From Streptomyces globisporus (GTDB lineage: Bacteria; Actinomycetota; Actinomycetes; Streptomycetales; Streptomycetaceae), in NCBI RefSeq assembly GCF_003501885.1, contig NZ_QWFA01000005.1:1-64000 (forward strand): DNA of 64,000 bases. The letters run 5' to 3'. Below, piece by piece: positions 32,200 through 40,931 of this stretch. Position numbers and translations under genes: made by a program. Positions within the stretch are counted from its first letter, which is position 1. Each line of letters starts with the position of its first letter. Under the pieces are notes generated by a model. That model was not told where the DNA came from, did no database searches, and saw only the letters and a list, made by a program, of their open reading frames with translations.

Positions 32200-33121
32200 G
32201 GCCGTACCGCTCCTCCGCCTTCCAGAAGTACACGAATCCCACGACCCCCAGCAGCACCGCCCAGCCCAGGCCGACGGCCCAGACGTGGTCCGGCAGGTTC
32301 TCGGAGCCGTACCCGTCGATCATGGCGAAGCGGACCAGGTCCATGTAGATCGCCGCCGGGTTGTACTGGAGCACGTCCGCGATCCACTGCGGCTTGTCCT
32401 TCAGCATCACCGGGATGGAGAACATGACGCCCGAGGCGTACATCCAGGTGCGCATGATGAACGGCATCAGCTGCGCGAGGTCGGGGGTCTTGGAGCCGAG
32501 CCGCGCCATGACGAGGGCCAGGCCCGTGTTGAAGACGAACTGGAGAAGCAGGGCGGGGATCACCAGGAGCCACGACAGCGAGGGGTAGCTGCCGAAGATC
32601 ACGGCGACCGCGACCAGCACGATCATCGAGAAGAGCAGTTGCTGGAGCTGCTGGAGCGAGAAGGAGATGGGCAGCGAGGCCCGGGGGAAGTGGAGAGCCC
32701 GGACCAGGCCGAGGTTGCCGGAGATCGACCGGACACCCGCCATCACCGAGCTCTGGGTGAAGGTGAAGACGAAGACGCCGGTGACCAGGAACGGCACGAA
32801 GACGTCGTGGGGGATCCCCTCCCTGGTCCCCAGGATCAGGCCGAAGATCAGGTAATAGACACAGGCGTTCAGCAGGGGTGTGACCACTTGCCACAGCTGG
32901 CCCAGTTTGGCCTGGCTGTACTGGGCGGTCAGTTTCGCCCGGGAGAAGGCCAGGATGAAGTGGCGTCGGCCCCAGAGCTGTCGCATGTACGCGAACAGCC
33001 CCGGCCGGGCGCCGCTCACGGTCAGGCCGTACTTGGCGGCCAGCTGGGCCGCGTCGAGGCTCTCGTCGGCGGACGGCGGGGTCCCGAGGGCTACCCCACC
33101 GTCGTGGGTCGTGTCACTCAC
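32192..33121 (-). CDS. ABC-2 type permease, polysaccharide/teichoic acid exporter
   Basis: A 309-residue membrane protein with about six hydrophobic segments after a cytoplasmic N-terminal ~60 residues (LWQVVTPLLNACVYYLIFGL, PFLVTGVFVFTFTQSSVMAG, QQLLFSMIVLVAVAVIFG and others). The motif NLGLVRALHFPRASLPIS and the overall order match TagG/Wzm permeases. It forms the channel for the ATPase gene that overlaps its 3' end. Start is ATG at 33121, 101 bases from the glycosyltransferase gene. Confidence 0.92.
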   Translation of the reverse strand: MSDTTHDGGVALGTPPSADESLDAAQLAAKYGLTVSGARPGLFAYMRQLWGRRHFILAFSRAKLTAQYSQAKLGQLWQVVTPLLNACVYYLIFGLILGTREGIPHDVFVPFLVTGVFVFTFTQSSVMAGVRSISGNLGLVRALHFPRASLPISFSLQQLQQLLFSMIVLVAVAVIFGSYPSLSWLLVIPALLLQFVFNTGLALVMARLGSKTPDLAQLMPFIMRTWMYASGVMFSIPVMLKDKPQWIADVLQYNPAAIYMDLVRFAMIDGYGSENLPDHVWAVGLGWAVLLGVVGFVYFWKAEERYGRG

Positions 33122-33222
33122 AAGTTGAAACTCTCGTCTTCACGCGCAGCCAGTCGCGGGCGCGGCTCAGGCGGACAGGTTCCGGAAAGAAAATACGCCT
33201 CATGCTCTCAGAGGAAAGCGTC

Positions 33223-34107
33223 TCAGATGACCGGAGGTCGGCCCAGCCTCGTCAGCCGCCACACCGTACGCCACTTCATCGGGCGCCGGGTTCCGCAAGG
33301 GGCCGTCCAGCCTTCCCGGAATCCGCCGAACCATGCCTTGAGCGCCGGCCGGGACGGGCGCCTGACCAGGGTCAGCAGCAGCCAGACCCCCGTGTAGAGG
33401 GGGACCAGCGGGGCGGGCAGGTTCCGGCGGGCGAGCCAGACCCGGTTGCGGGCGACCATGCGGTGGTAGACCGCGTGCCGGGACGGGGCGGTGGTGGGGT
33501 GGTTCAGGACCATGTCGGCCCGGTAGTCGATCATCCAGCCCGCGTCCAGCGCCCGCCAGGCGAGGTCCGTCTCCTCGTGGGCGTAGAAGAAGTCCTCGGG
33601 CAGCGGGCCGACCTCGGCGATGACCTTGGTGCGTACGGCGTTGGCGCCGCCGAGGAACGTCGTGACGCGCGAGGAGCGCATCGGGTCCGCGGCCCGCAGC
33701 CGGGGCACGTGCCGCCGCTGGGTGGCGCCGGTCTCCGGGTCGGCGATGCGGAAGGTGACGATCCCGAGCTGCGGGTCCGCCTCGAAGGCCTGCCGGCACA
33801 GCTCCGCGGTGTCCCGGTTCGGGAGCAGCCCGTCGTCGTCCAGGAAGAGCAGCGCGTCCACGTCCGCCCCGCAGGGGCCGAACGCCTCGATGCCGACGTT
33901 GCGGCCGCCGGGGATGCCCAGGTTCTCGGGCAGCTCCACCGTGCGCACCCCGGCGGGCACGTCGGGGACCGGGGCGCCGTTGCCGACCACCACGACCTCG
34001 ATTCGGTCACCGTGCTGGGCGGTGACCGAATCGAGGAGGGCGCGGAGCTCGTCCGGGCGGTTGCCCATGGTGATGATCACCGCGCCCAGTTTCATGGGAA
34101 GGGTCAC
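33223..34107 (-). CDS. Family 2 glycosyltransferase
   Basis: A 294-residue GT-A-fold enzyme: AVIITMGNRPDELRALLDSV, then PENLGIPGGRNVGIEAFG, the metal-binding DALLFLDDDGLLPN, FLGGANAVRTKVIAEVG, and the acceptor-side DFFYAHEETDLAWRALDAG with the catalytic Asp-Glu pattern. It resembles rhamnosyl- and galactosyl-transferases of cell-surface glycans. I place the start at GTG 34107, which overlaps the upstream stop (GTGA); ATG at 34095 is the alternative. Confidence 0.87.
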   Translation of the reverse strand: MTLPMKLGAVIITMGNRPDELRALLDSVTAQHGDRIEVVVVGNGAPVPDVPAGVRTVELPENLGIPGGRNVGIEAFGPCGADVDALLFLDDDGLLPNRDTAELCRQAFEADPQLGIVTFRIADPETGATQRRHVPRLRAADPMRSSRVTTFLGGANAVRTKVIAEVGPLPEDFFYAHEETDLAWRALDAGWMIDYRADMVLNHPTTAPSRHAVYHRMVARNRVWLARRNLPAPLVPLYTGVWLLLTLVRRPSRPALKAWFGGFREGWTAPCGTRRPMKWRTVWRLTRLGRPPVI

Positions 34108-34883
34108 TTCAGCCTGCTGGACGCCAGGACGGACACCAGGTGCAGCAGGGTCTGCAGCAGCGCGATGCCGGCCATGACCGCCACGGTCAGGCGGGTGTAG
34201 AAGAGGTCGCCCGCGATCGCGTCCACGACGGCCACCACGAGGATCACCAGGGATGCCTCGATGCCGAGGATCAGCCGGTGGAACTTGAGCGCGGCGGCGG
34301 CCTTGCGGGCCAGCGCCATCCCGGAGGAGCGCGGCTCGGAGGCCGCTTCCTTCACCGGCGGCAGCCCGCCCTGGTGACGAGCCACGCCCACCAGGTCCGT
34401 CTCGGCCTTGATCAGGATCGCGCCGAGCGCGGCGAGCGTCCCGAGGAACGCCCAGAGCCAGTCGATCCGGCCCTCGCCCCAGATGTCGGCGGCCCGCAGG
34501 CCGAGGCCCACCAGCACCGCCGCGTCGCACAGATAGGCGGCGACCCGGTCCAGGTAGACCCCGCTGAGCGAGTACTGCTTCTTCCAGCGGGCCAGCTCGC
34601 CGTCCACGCAGTCGAAGAGCAGGTAGAGCTGGACCATCACCACGCCGAGCACGGCGCCCCAGATGCCCGGCACCAGCAGCGCCGGGGCGGCCAGGGCTCC
34701 GGCCAGCGTCATGACGTACGTGACCTGGTTCGGCGTGACGCGGGTGTTGACCAGGTAGCGGTCCACGCGCAGCGAGACCTCGCGCATGTACATGCGCCCG
34801 GCCCAGTGCTCGCCGCTGCGCCGGTCCTTCACCCCCGGAGGGTGCACGACCGGACGGAGTTCAGCTACTGATGGTCGTCGCAT
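34104..34883 (-). CDS. CDP-alcohol phosphatidyltransferase-family membrane enzyme (atypical motif)
   Basis: A 259-residue multi-pass protein. The signature region D91-CV-D94-G95-EL-A98-R99, G108, D112 (DCVDGELARWKK ... GVYLDRVAAYL) matches the CDP-alcohol transferase consensus, except that the fourth Asp expected at 116 is Ala. Four or more membrane helices surround it. The family moves a phosphoalcohol from CDP to an acceptor alcohol. The missing Asp, usually taken as the base, means activity or mechanism may differ. It overlaps the Fe-ADH gene by 23 bases and the GT2 gene by four. Confidence 0.85.
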   Translation of the reverse strand: MRRPSVAELRPVVHPPGVKDRRSGEHWAGRMYMREVSLRVDRYLVNTRVTPNQVTYVMTLAGALAAPALLVPGIWGAVLGVVMVQLYLLFDCVDGELARWKKQYSLSGVYLDRVAAYLCDAAVLVGLGLRAADIWGEGRIDWLWAFLGTLAALGAILIKAETDLVGVARHQGGLPPVKEAASEPRSSGMALARKAAAALKFHRLILGIEASLVILVVAVVDAIAGDLFYTRLTVAVMAGIALLQTLLHLVSVLASSRLK

Positions 34884-35922
34884 AGTCGGCGTACGCGTCC
34901 CTGATCTGGTCGGTGGACAGGTTGAGGTGCTCCAGGACCGTGAAGCGTCCCGGACGCGTCTGCGGCGCGTAGTCGACGGCCTTGACGAACTCGTCGACGC
35001 TGAAACCGATCTCTTCCGGCAGGACCGGCAGGCCGTGGCGCCGCAGTATCGATGCCATCAGGAGGGACTCCTGGCGGGCACCGCGCAGATGCATGGCGAA
35101 GCAGGCGCCGAGGCCGACCTGTTCGCCGTGGCTGGCCGCGCGCTGGGGGTAGAGCAGGTCGAAGGCGTGGTTGATCTCGTGGCAGGCGCCGGACGCCGGA
35201 CGCGAGTCGCCCGCGACCGACATCGAGATGCCCGTCAGCACGAGCCCTTCGGCCAGCACCTTCAGGAAGGCGTCGTCGCCGACGCCGCCCGGGTGGCGCA
35301 GCACGGCCTCGCCGGCCTGGCGGGCCATCGCGGCCGCGAGCCCGTCGATCTCCTCGCCGTTGACCTCGTGGGCCAGCTCCCAGTCGGCGACGCAGGAGAT
35401 GTTCGAGATCGCGTCGCCGATGCCGGAGCGCACGTAGCGGGCGGGCGCCTCACGGATCACGTCGAGGTCGATGACCACGGCGATCGGAGTGGGAACCCCG
35501 TAGGAGCCGCGCCCGTTGTCGTTGTCCAGCGTGGCGACCGGCGAGCACAGGCCGTCGTGCGAGAGGTTCGTCGCGACGGCGACCATGGGCAGCCCGACCC
35601 GCGCCGCGGCGTACTTCGCCACGTCGATGATCTTGCCGCCGCCGAGGCCCACCACGGCGTCGTACCGGTTGCCCTTGATGCCGTCGGCGAGCTTCACCGC
35701 GGAGTCGATCGTGCCGTCGGCGACCGGATACCAGTCGGCACCGGGCAGGACCGGGGCGAGCCTCTCCTTCAGGGCGCGCCCGGAGCCGTCGCTGATCGCG
35801 ATGGCGAGCTTGCCCGAGGAGGAGATCCGCTGATCGGCCAGGAGACCCGCCAGATCGTCCATGGCGCCGCGTCGGATGTCGACGACGACCGGGGACGGAA
35901 TGAGCCGGGTCAGTACTGGCAC
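34861..35922 (-). CDS. Iron-containing alcohol dehydrogenase family, glycerol-1-phosphate dehydrogenase-like
   Basis: A 353-residue NAD(P)-dependent enzyme. The glycine-rich VVGLGGGKIIDVAKYAA, ATNLSHDGLCSPVATLDN, and the metal-site segments GDSRPASGACHEINHAFDLL and ASHGEQVGLG follow the order seen in sn-glycerol-1-phosphate dehydrogenases (AraM/EgsA). It probably reduces dihydroxyacetone phosphate or another ketose phosphate to a polyol phosphate for activation by the neighbouring nucleotidyltransferase. Start at 35922 overlaps that gene by 13 bases. Exact stereochemistry and substrate are unproved. Confidence 0.85.
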   Translation of the reverse strand: MPVLTRLIPSPVVVDIRRGAMDDLAGLLADQRISSSGKLAIAISDGSGRALKERLAPVLPGADWYPVADGTIDSAVKLADGIKGNRYDAVVGLGGGKIIDVAKYAAARVGLPMVAVATNLSHDGLCSPVATLDNDNGRGSYGVPTPIAVVIDLDVIREAPARYVRSGIGDAISNISCVADWELAHEVNGEEIDGLAAAMARQAGEAVLRHPGGVGDDAFLKVLAEGLVLTGISMSVAGDSRPASGACHEINHAFDLLYPQRAASHGEQVGLGACFAMHLRGARQESLLMASILRRHGLPVLPEEIGFSVDEFVKAVDYAPQTRPGRFTVLEHLNLSTDQIRDAYADYATTISS

Positions 35923-36647
35923 GCGATCTCCCGGCCCTTCTTGAGGTCGTCGTGGTTGTCGATCTCGACCCAGGTCACGGTGCCGATGGGGGCCACGTCG
36001 ACGGTGAAGCCGCGGTTCACGAGCTCCTGGTAGCCGTCCTCGTAGTAGAGGTCGGGGTCGCGCTCGAAGGTGGTCTTCAGCGCGTCCGCCAGCTCCTCGG
36101 CGGCCTCGGCCTCGATGAGGGTGACGCCGATGTACTCACCGGTGGCGGTGGCCGGGTCCATGAGCTTGGTGATGCGCTGTACGCCCTTGCCCTCCTCGGT
36201 GATGACCTTCATCTCCTCGTCGGCGAGCACCTTCTCGGTGTCCAGGGCGAGGATGATCTTCTGGCCCTTGCCGCGGGCGTCCAGGAGGGTCTTCTCGACG
36301 GAGACCGGGTGCACGGTGTCGCCGTTGGCGAGGATCACGCCGCGCCCCAGGACGTCACGGGCGCACCACAGGGAGTAGGCGTTGTTCCATTCCTCGGCCT
36401 TGTCGTTGTCGATCAGCGTGAGGCTGAGGCCGTAGGTGGCCTCCAGCTCGGCCTTGCGGGCGTAGACGGCCTCCTTGCGGTAGCCGACGACGATCGCGAC
36501 CTCGGTGAGTCCGACCTCGGCGAAGTTGGCCAGCGTGAGGTCGAGGACCGTCTTGTCGCCGTCGACAGGGACGAGCGCCTTGGGGAGCGTGTCCGTGTAG
36601 GGGCGCAGACGTCGTCCTGCACCGGCTGCCAGTACGAGGCCGATCAT
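35910..36647 (-). CDS. Sugar/polyol-phosphate nucleotidyltransferase
   Basis: A 245-residue nucleotidyltransferase of the GT-A/RmlA-like fold: LVLAAGAGRRLRPYTDTLPK, NFAEVGLTEVAIVVGYRKEA, then the metal Asp in GVILANGDTVHPVS, and a C-terminal TWVEIDNHDDLKKGREIA. It resembles enzymes making CDP- or NDP-activated polyols and sugars for surface polymers. In this operon CTP is the likely nucleotide because two CDP-alcohol transferases flank it. Start is ATG at 36647 behind AAGGAG, overlapping the upstream stop (ATGA). Confidence 0.88.
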   Translation of the reverse strand: MIGLVLAAGAGRRLRPYTDTLPKALVPVDGDKTVLDLTLANFAEVGLTEVAIVVGYRKEAVYARKAELEATYGLSLTLIDNDKAEEWNNAYSLWCARDVLGRGVILANGDTVHPVSVEKTLLDARGKGQKIILALDTEKVLADEEMKVITEEGKGVQRITKLMDPATATGEYIGVTLIEAEAAEELADALKTTFERDPDLYYEDGYQELVNRGFTVDVAPIGTVTWVEIDNHDDLKKGREIACQY

Positions 36648-38476
36648 GCGAGTTCTCCTTCGTCGTGTACGGCGGGCGCCGAGGAGGACACCCAGAAGCG
36701 GATGGACTCCACGAGCACCACCAGAGCCACGGCGACCGCGAGCGCGGTCAGGGCCGTGGTGAAACCTGCGGCATGGGTGAGTACGGCGGCGAGGACGGCC
36801 ACCAGCGCGGTGCGGCCCTCGTGTCCACCGATCGTCCGCACCAGCCACTGGGGCGGCGCGCCGGTGCCTCCGCGGATGCGGTACACCGTGTCGTAGTGAT
36901 GGTAGGCGACGGCCGAGACGAGCCCGAAGGCCGCCGGGACGGCGTGCGGGGCGTCGCTGCGGGCCGCGAGCACCAGGATCGTGACGTACTCCGCCGCCCG
37001 GAAGAACGGCGGCACCAGCCAGTCGAGCGCACCCTTGAGCGGGCGGGCGACGGCGAGGCCGGAGAGGACCACGTACACCGCAGCGGCGGCGACGGTGAGC
37101 CAGCTGCCGTACGGGAGGAAGAGCGCCCCGCCGATCATGACCAGGGTGCCGAGCAGCGCGACGGCCGGAGCCGTGAACGCGCCCCGGAGCCCCGGGGCGA
37201 CCGCCGCGACACCCTGGGCCAGCGGGCCGGAGTCGGCCAGGTCCGCCAAGGCCTGGGCGGCGCGGTCGGTGCGGCTGGCCCGGCGGGTCAGCGAGCGCAG
37301 CAGACGGCCCGCGGTGGTGTAGCAGGCGGCGAGCGCGCAGCCGACGAGCAGCGCGTAGAAGACGATGCGGGGGGTGGTGAGCGCGGTGAGGACCGCGATC
37401 ATGGCCCAGCGCTCACCGATCGGCAGCACGATCATCCGGCGCGCCCAGACCGTCCAACCGACGCTGTCGAGCTTGTCGGAGAGAGCGGCGGTGGGGCTGG
37501 TGTTGGCGACCGCGTCGTGGTTGGCCTCGTTGAACGAGAAGTCCACGACATGGCGGCAGGCCTGGAGGACCATCGCGCCGAGCGCCAGGCCCCAGACGTC
37601 GTCACCGCCGCGTACGGCGCCGATGGCGAGGCCCGCGTAGTACGCGTACTCCTTGGCCCGGTCGAAGGTGGCGTCCAGCCAGGCGCCCATCGTGGAGTAC
37701 TGCAGCGAGTAGCGGGCGAGCTGCCCGTCGGTGCAGTCCAGCACGAAGGAGACCAGGAGCAGGATGCCGGCGGCTACGTAGCCGCCGCGCGTGCCGGTGG
37801 CCGCCGCGCCCGCCGCGATGAGCGCGGTGATCAGGGACGCGGTGGTGACCTGGTTCGGGGTGAGGCCCCGGCGAGCGCACCAGCGGGCGATGTAGCGGGA
37901 GTACGGGCTGATGGCGAAGGTGGTGAAGAAGCCGTCGTGGGCCTTCACCGCGCTGCGCAGCCGGACCGCCTCGTCGTCGACCGCGTCGCGGGCGCTCTCG
38001 GCCGTCGCCCGCGCTCCGGTGTCGGTGGGGACGGTGGCGGTGAGCGATCCCAGCTCGGGGCGCTTGACGGGGGTGCCCTCGGCCTCCAGTGCCACGGCGA
38101 TCCGGCCGGGGACGGTGCGGTCCTCGGGCGCCGGGTCGGTGTCCGGGGCGACGACGGGGGCGCCCGCGCCGACGGCGGCCGTGGTGCGCCGGAGCGCGCG
38201 CAGCAGGGCGCCGCGCGCCTCGGGCTGGGCGGTGAGCGCACCGGGCACGGTGGCGGCGGCGAAGCGGGGGTCGGTCAGGCCGAGCCGCAGCGCGTGGACG
38301 TGGCCGACGAAACGCGGATCGACGAGGGCGACCCGGTGGCCGGCCGGGACGGCGGCGAGGAGGGTTGCGGCGTCACCGGCGTCGGCGGCGGTCTGCACGT
38401 CGAAGCCCAGGGACCGCAGATCGTCCGCGAGCGACGACCCGGGTACCGGCGTACCGGTGAGGATGGCGGTCGACAG
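36644..38476 (-). CDS. DUF5941/CDP-alcohol phosphatidyltransferase fusion membrane protein
   Basis: About 610 residues: an N-terminal ~150-residue soluble domain (ALVDPRFVGHVHALRLGLTD), then a CDP-alcohol transferase domain with a full motif (DCTDGQLARY ... MGAWLDATFD), and a C-terminal multi-pass membrane part of DUF5941 type. It would transfer a phosphoalcohol from CDP to a lipid or glycan acceptor. No ATG or GTG fits the true N-terminus. An in-frame TGA stops the frame just upstream, and a CTG at 38476 (LSTAILTGTPVPGSSLADDL) sits nine bases behind AAGGAG, so I use CTG. A GTG at 38398 would cut 26 residues. It is the first gene of the operon. Confidence 0.83.
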   Translation of the reverse strand: MSTAILTGTPVPGSSLADDLRSLGFDVQTAADAGDAATLLAAVPAGHRVALVDPRFVGHVHALRLGLTDPRFAAATVPGALTAQPEARGALLRALRRTTAAVGAGAPVVAPDTDPAPEDRTVPGRIAVALEAEGTPVKRPELGSLTATVPTDTGARATAESARDAVDDEAVRLRSAVKAHDGFFTTFAISPYSRYIARWCARRGLTPNQVTTASLITALIAAGAAATGTRGGYVAAGILLLVSFVLDCTDGQLARYSLQYSTMGAWLDATFDRAKEYAYYAGLAIGAVRGGDDVWGLALGAMVLQACRHVVDFSFNEANHDAVANTSPTAALSDKLDSVGWTVWARRMIVLPIGERWAMIAVLTALTTPRIVFYALLVGCALAACYTTAGRLLRSLTRRASRTDRAAQALADLADSGPLAQGVAAVAPGLRGAFTAPAVALLGTLVMIGGALFLPYGSWLTVAAAAVYVVLSGLAVARPLKGALDWLVPPFFRAAEYVTILVLAARSDAPHAVPAAFGLVSAVAYHHYDTVYRIRGGTGAPPQWLVRTIGGHEGRTALVAVLAAVLTHAAGFTTALTALAVAVALVVLVESIRFWVSSSAPAVHDEGELA

Positions 38477-38715
38477 ACGAACTCACTCCTTGGCACTGAC
38501 GTGGACGACACACGGCGGCGCGGCCACATGGCGGGCCGGCGGCGTGTCGGCTGAGGCTATCGGATGAACGGAAGACCGAGTTCACCACCCGTTTGTGCGC
38601 TGTTCGGGTGGACCTGCGCAGTCGGGCGCCGTTCGCGATCATCATCATCGATCGGGGGCCCGGCCCACAAACCCGTGGGGCGGGCCCCCTGAGCGAGGCC
38701 CTTAGGCTGACGGTC

Positions 38716-39693
38716 ATGACATGGCTGATCACAGGCGGGGCGGGTTACATCGGGGCACACGTGGCGCGGGCCATGGTCGCGGCGGGCGAGCGGGTCGTGG
38801 TGCTCGACGACCGCTCCAGCGGCATCGCCGAGCGGCTGCCGGACGCCGTCACGCTGGTGGAGGGCTCCGCCTCCGACCGGGCCCTTCTGGACCGGGTGCT
38901 GGCCGGTCACGCGGTGAGCGGTGTGGTGCATCTCGCGGCGAAGAAGCAGGTCGGCGAGTCCGTGGAGAAGCCGCTGCTGTACTACCGGGAGAACGTCGCG
39001 GGACTGGCCGTCCTGCTGGAGGCCGTGGTCGCAGCGGGGGTGCGGCGCTTCCTCTTCTCGTCCTCGGCGGCCGTTTACGGCGTACCGGACGTGGACCTCA
39101 TCACGGAGGAGACGCCCTGCCTCCCCATCAACCCGTACGGCGAGACGAAGCTCACCGGTGAGTGGCTGGTGCGTGCCGCCGGCAAGGCGCACGGACTCTC
39201 GACCGCCTGCCTGCGGTACTTCAACGTGGCGGGCGCGGCCGCGCCGGAGCTCGCGGACACCGGGGTCTTCAACATCGTGCCGATGATGTTCGAGCGGCTG
39301 ACGCACGGCGAGGCCCCCCGGATCTTCGGCGACGACTACCCGACACCGGACGGCACCTGCATCCGCGACTACATCCACGTCTCCGATCTGGCCGAGGCGC
39401 ACCTCGTGGTCGCGCGGCGGCTGGACGAGACGGGCGCGGGCGATCTGACGCTGAACGTCGGCCGGGGCGAGGGCGTCTCGGTACGCGAGCTGGCGGACGT
39501 GATCGGCGAGGTGACGGGAAGCGATCTGAAGCCGGTGGTCGAGCCGCGCCGGGCCGGTGACGCGCCGAAGGCGGTGGCGTCGGCCGCGCGGATCACCGGG
39601 GAGCTGGGCTGGACGGCACGGCGGGGTGTGCGTGAGATGGTCGAGTCGGCCTGGGAGGGCTGGTGCCTCCACCACCCCGAGGCCCGTCCGTGA
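38716..39693 (+). CDS. galE: UDP-glucose 4-epimerase
   Basis: A 325-residue extended short-chain dehydrogenase: NAD-binding WLITGGAGYIGAHVARAM, catalytic SSSAAVYG and YGETK (Tyr-x3-Lys), CLRYFNVAGA, and IRDYIHVSDLAEAHL, all typical of GalE. It interconverts UDP-glucose and UDP-galactose, probably supplying the divergent envelope-glycan operon. Start is ATG at 38716, about seven bases after a TAGGCT -10-like box (38704-38709), so the message may be leaderless. Confidence 0.9.
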   Translation: MTWLITGGAGYIGAHVARAMVAAGERVVVLDDRSSGIAERLPDAVTLVEGSASDRALLDRVLAGHAVSGVVHLAAKKQVGESVEKPLLYYRENVAGLAVLLEAVVAAGVRRFLFSSSAAVYGVPDVDLITEETPCLPINPYGETKLTGEWLVRAAGKAHGLSTACLRYFNVAGAAAPELADTGVFNIVPMMFERLTHGEAPRIFGDDYPTPDGTCIRDYIHVSDLAEAHLVVARRLDETGAGDLTLNVGRGEGVSVRELADVIGEVTGSDLKPVVEPRRAGDAPKAVASAARITGELGWTARRGVREMVESAWEGWCLHHPEARP

Positions 39694-39726
39694 TCGGTTC
39701 CAGGTGGCGCCCTTGATCGTGTCAAC

Positions 39727-39761
39727 GCTCTGACCTGCGGAACGTTTCCGCAGGTCAGAGC
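39727..39761 (+). terminator. Hairpin terminator after galE
   Basis: A 16-bp perfect stem (39727-39742 with 39746-39761) and three-base loop, 33 bases past the galE stop. It isolates galE from the cation-efflux gene downstream. Confidence 0.85.
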
Positions 39762-39874
39762 AGATGACAACGGTGTTCAGTCCCGTGTTGCCCGATACCC
39801 CCCACCCGTAGTTCACTGGGCCTCGTCGGGGCGATTCCGCCCCGGCATGTCCTACGGACCTGGAGGCGCTTCAC

Positions 39875-40816
39875 ATGGGGGCTGGCCACGATCACGGGCA
39901 CACGCACGGCGGGCCGCCCCCGACGGGAACGGCGGCCGCCGCGTACCGGGGAAGGCTTCGGGTCGCCCTGGCGATCACCCTGAGCGTGATGGTCATGGAG
40001 ATCGTCGGCGGGGTGCTCTCCGACTCGCTCGCGCTGATCGCGGACGCCGCCCACATGGCCACCGACGCCCTGGGGCTCGGGATGGCGCTGCTCGCCATCC
40101 ACTTCGCCAACCGCCCGGCCGCCCCGAACCGCACCTTCGGCTTCGCCCGCGCGGAGATCCTGGCCGCGCTCGCCAACTGCCTGCTGCTGCTCGGCGTCGG
40201 CGCCTATCTGATCTTCGAGGCGGTGGAGCGGTTCATCACCCCGGCCGAGACGAAGGGCGGGCTCGCCATCGCGTTCGCCGCGGTCGGCCTGGTGGCCAAC
40301 GTCGTCTCCCTCTCGCTGCTGATGCGCGGGCAGAAGGAGAGCCTGAACGTACGGGGCGCCTATCTGGAGGTGATGGCCGACACTCTGGGCTCGCTCGCCG
40401 TGATCGTCTCGGCGGGGATCATCATGGCGACCGGCTGGCAGGCCGCCGACCCGATCGCCTCGCTGGTGATCGGCCTGATGATCGTCCCCCGGACGGTGAA
40501 GCTGCTGCGGGAGACCCTGAACGTGCTGCTGGAGGCCGCGCCCAGGGGGGTGGACATGGCGGAGGTACGGGCCCACATCACGGCGCTGCCCGGGGTGCTG
40601 GACGTCCACGACCTGCACGCCTGGACGATCACCTCGGGGATGCCGGTGCTCTCCGCCCATGTGGTGGTGCGCCAGGAAATGCTCGACTCGATAGGGCACG
40701 AGAAGGTGCTGCACGAGCTGCAGGGCTGCCTGGGCGACCACTTCGACGTGGAACACTGCACCTTCCAGCTGGAGCCGAGCGGTCACGCGGAGCACGAGGC
40801 GCACCTCTGCCACTGA
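39875..40816 (+). CDS. Cation diffusion facilitator (CzcD/ZitB-type)
   Basis: A 313-residue metal/proton antiporter for Zn2+ or similar ions. A His-rich N-terminus (GAGHDHGHTHGG) precedes six transmembrane helices. The metal site is SLALIADAAHMATDALGLG in helix 2 and LEVMADTLGSLAVIVS in helix 5 (His-x3-Asp and Asp residues). The cytoplasmic C-terminal domain (GVLDVHDLHAWTITSG) is the usual dimerising metal sensor and ends in a His-rich tail. Start is ATG at 39875 behind GGAGG. Confidence 0.93.
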   Translation: MGAGHDHGHTHGGPPPTGTAAAAYRGRLRVALAITLSVMVMEIVGGVLSDSLALIADAAHMATDALGLGMALLAIHFANRPAAPNRTFGFARAEILAALANCLLLLGVGAYLIFEAVERFITPAETKGGLAIAFAAVGLVANVVSLSLLMRGQKESLNVRGAYLEVMADTLGSLAVIVSAGIIMATGWQAADPIASLVIGLMIVPRTVKLLRETLNVLLEAAPRGVDMAEVRAHITALPGVLDVHDLHAWTITSGMPVLSAHVVVRQEMLDSIGHEKVLHELQGCLGDHFDVEHCTFQLEPSGHAEHEAHLCH

Positions 40817-40931
40817 GCGAGGAGGCGGCGGGTGCCGCATCCACCGGTTCCTTCACCGTCTCCCCGGGTCCCGGGCCAGGTCCGTGCTCCCCGGACCGGG
40901 TCCGGCCCCCTCTCACGCAAGGGTTTCCCCG

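Noticed and set aside
36665-38554. 629-codon rightward open frame over the DUF5941 gene
   Set aside because: Composition is Gly/Arg/Asp/Val-rich antisense translation; the minus strand has transmembrane helices and a complete CDP-alcohol transferase motif.
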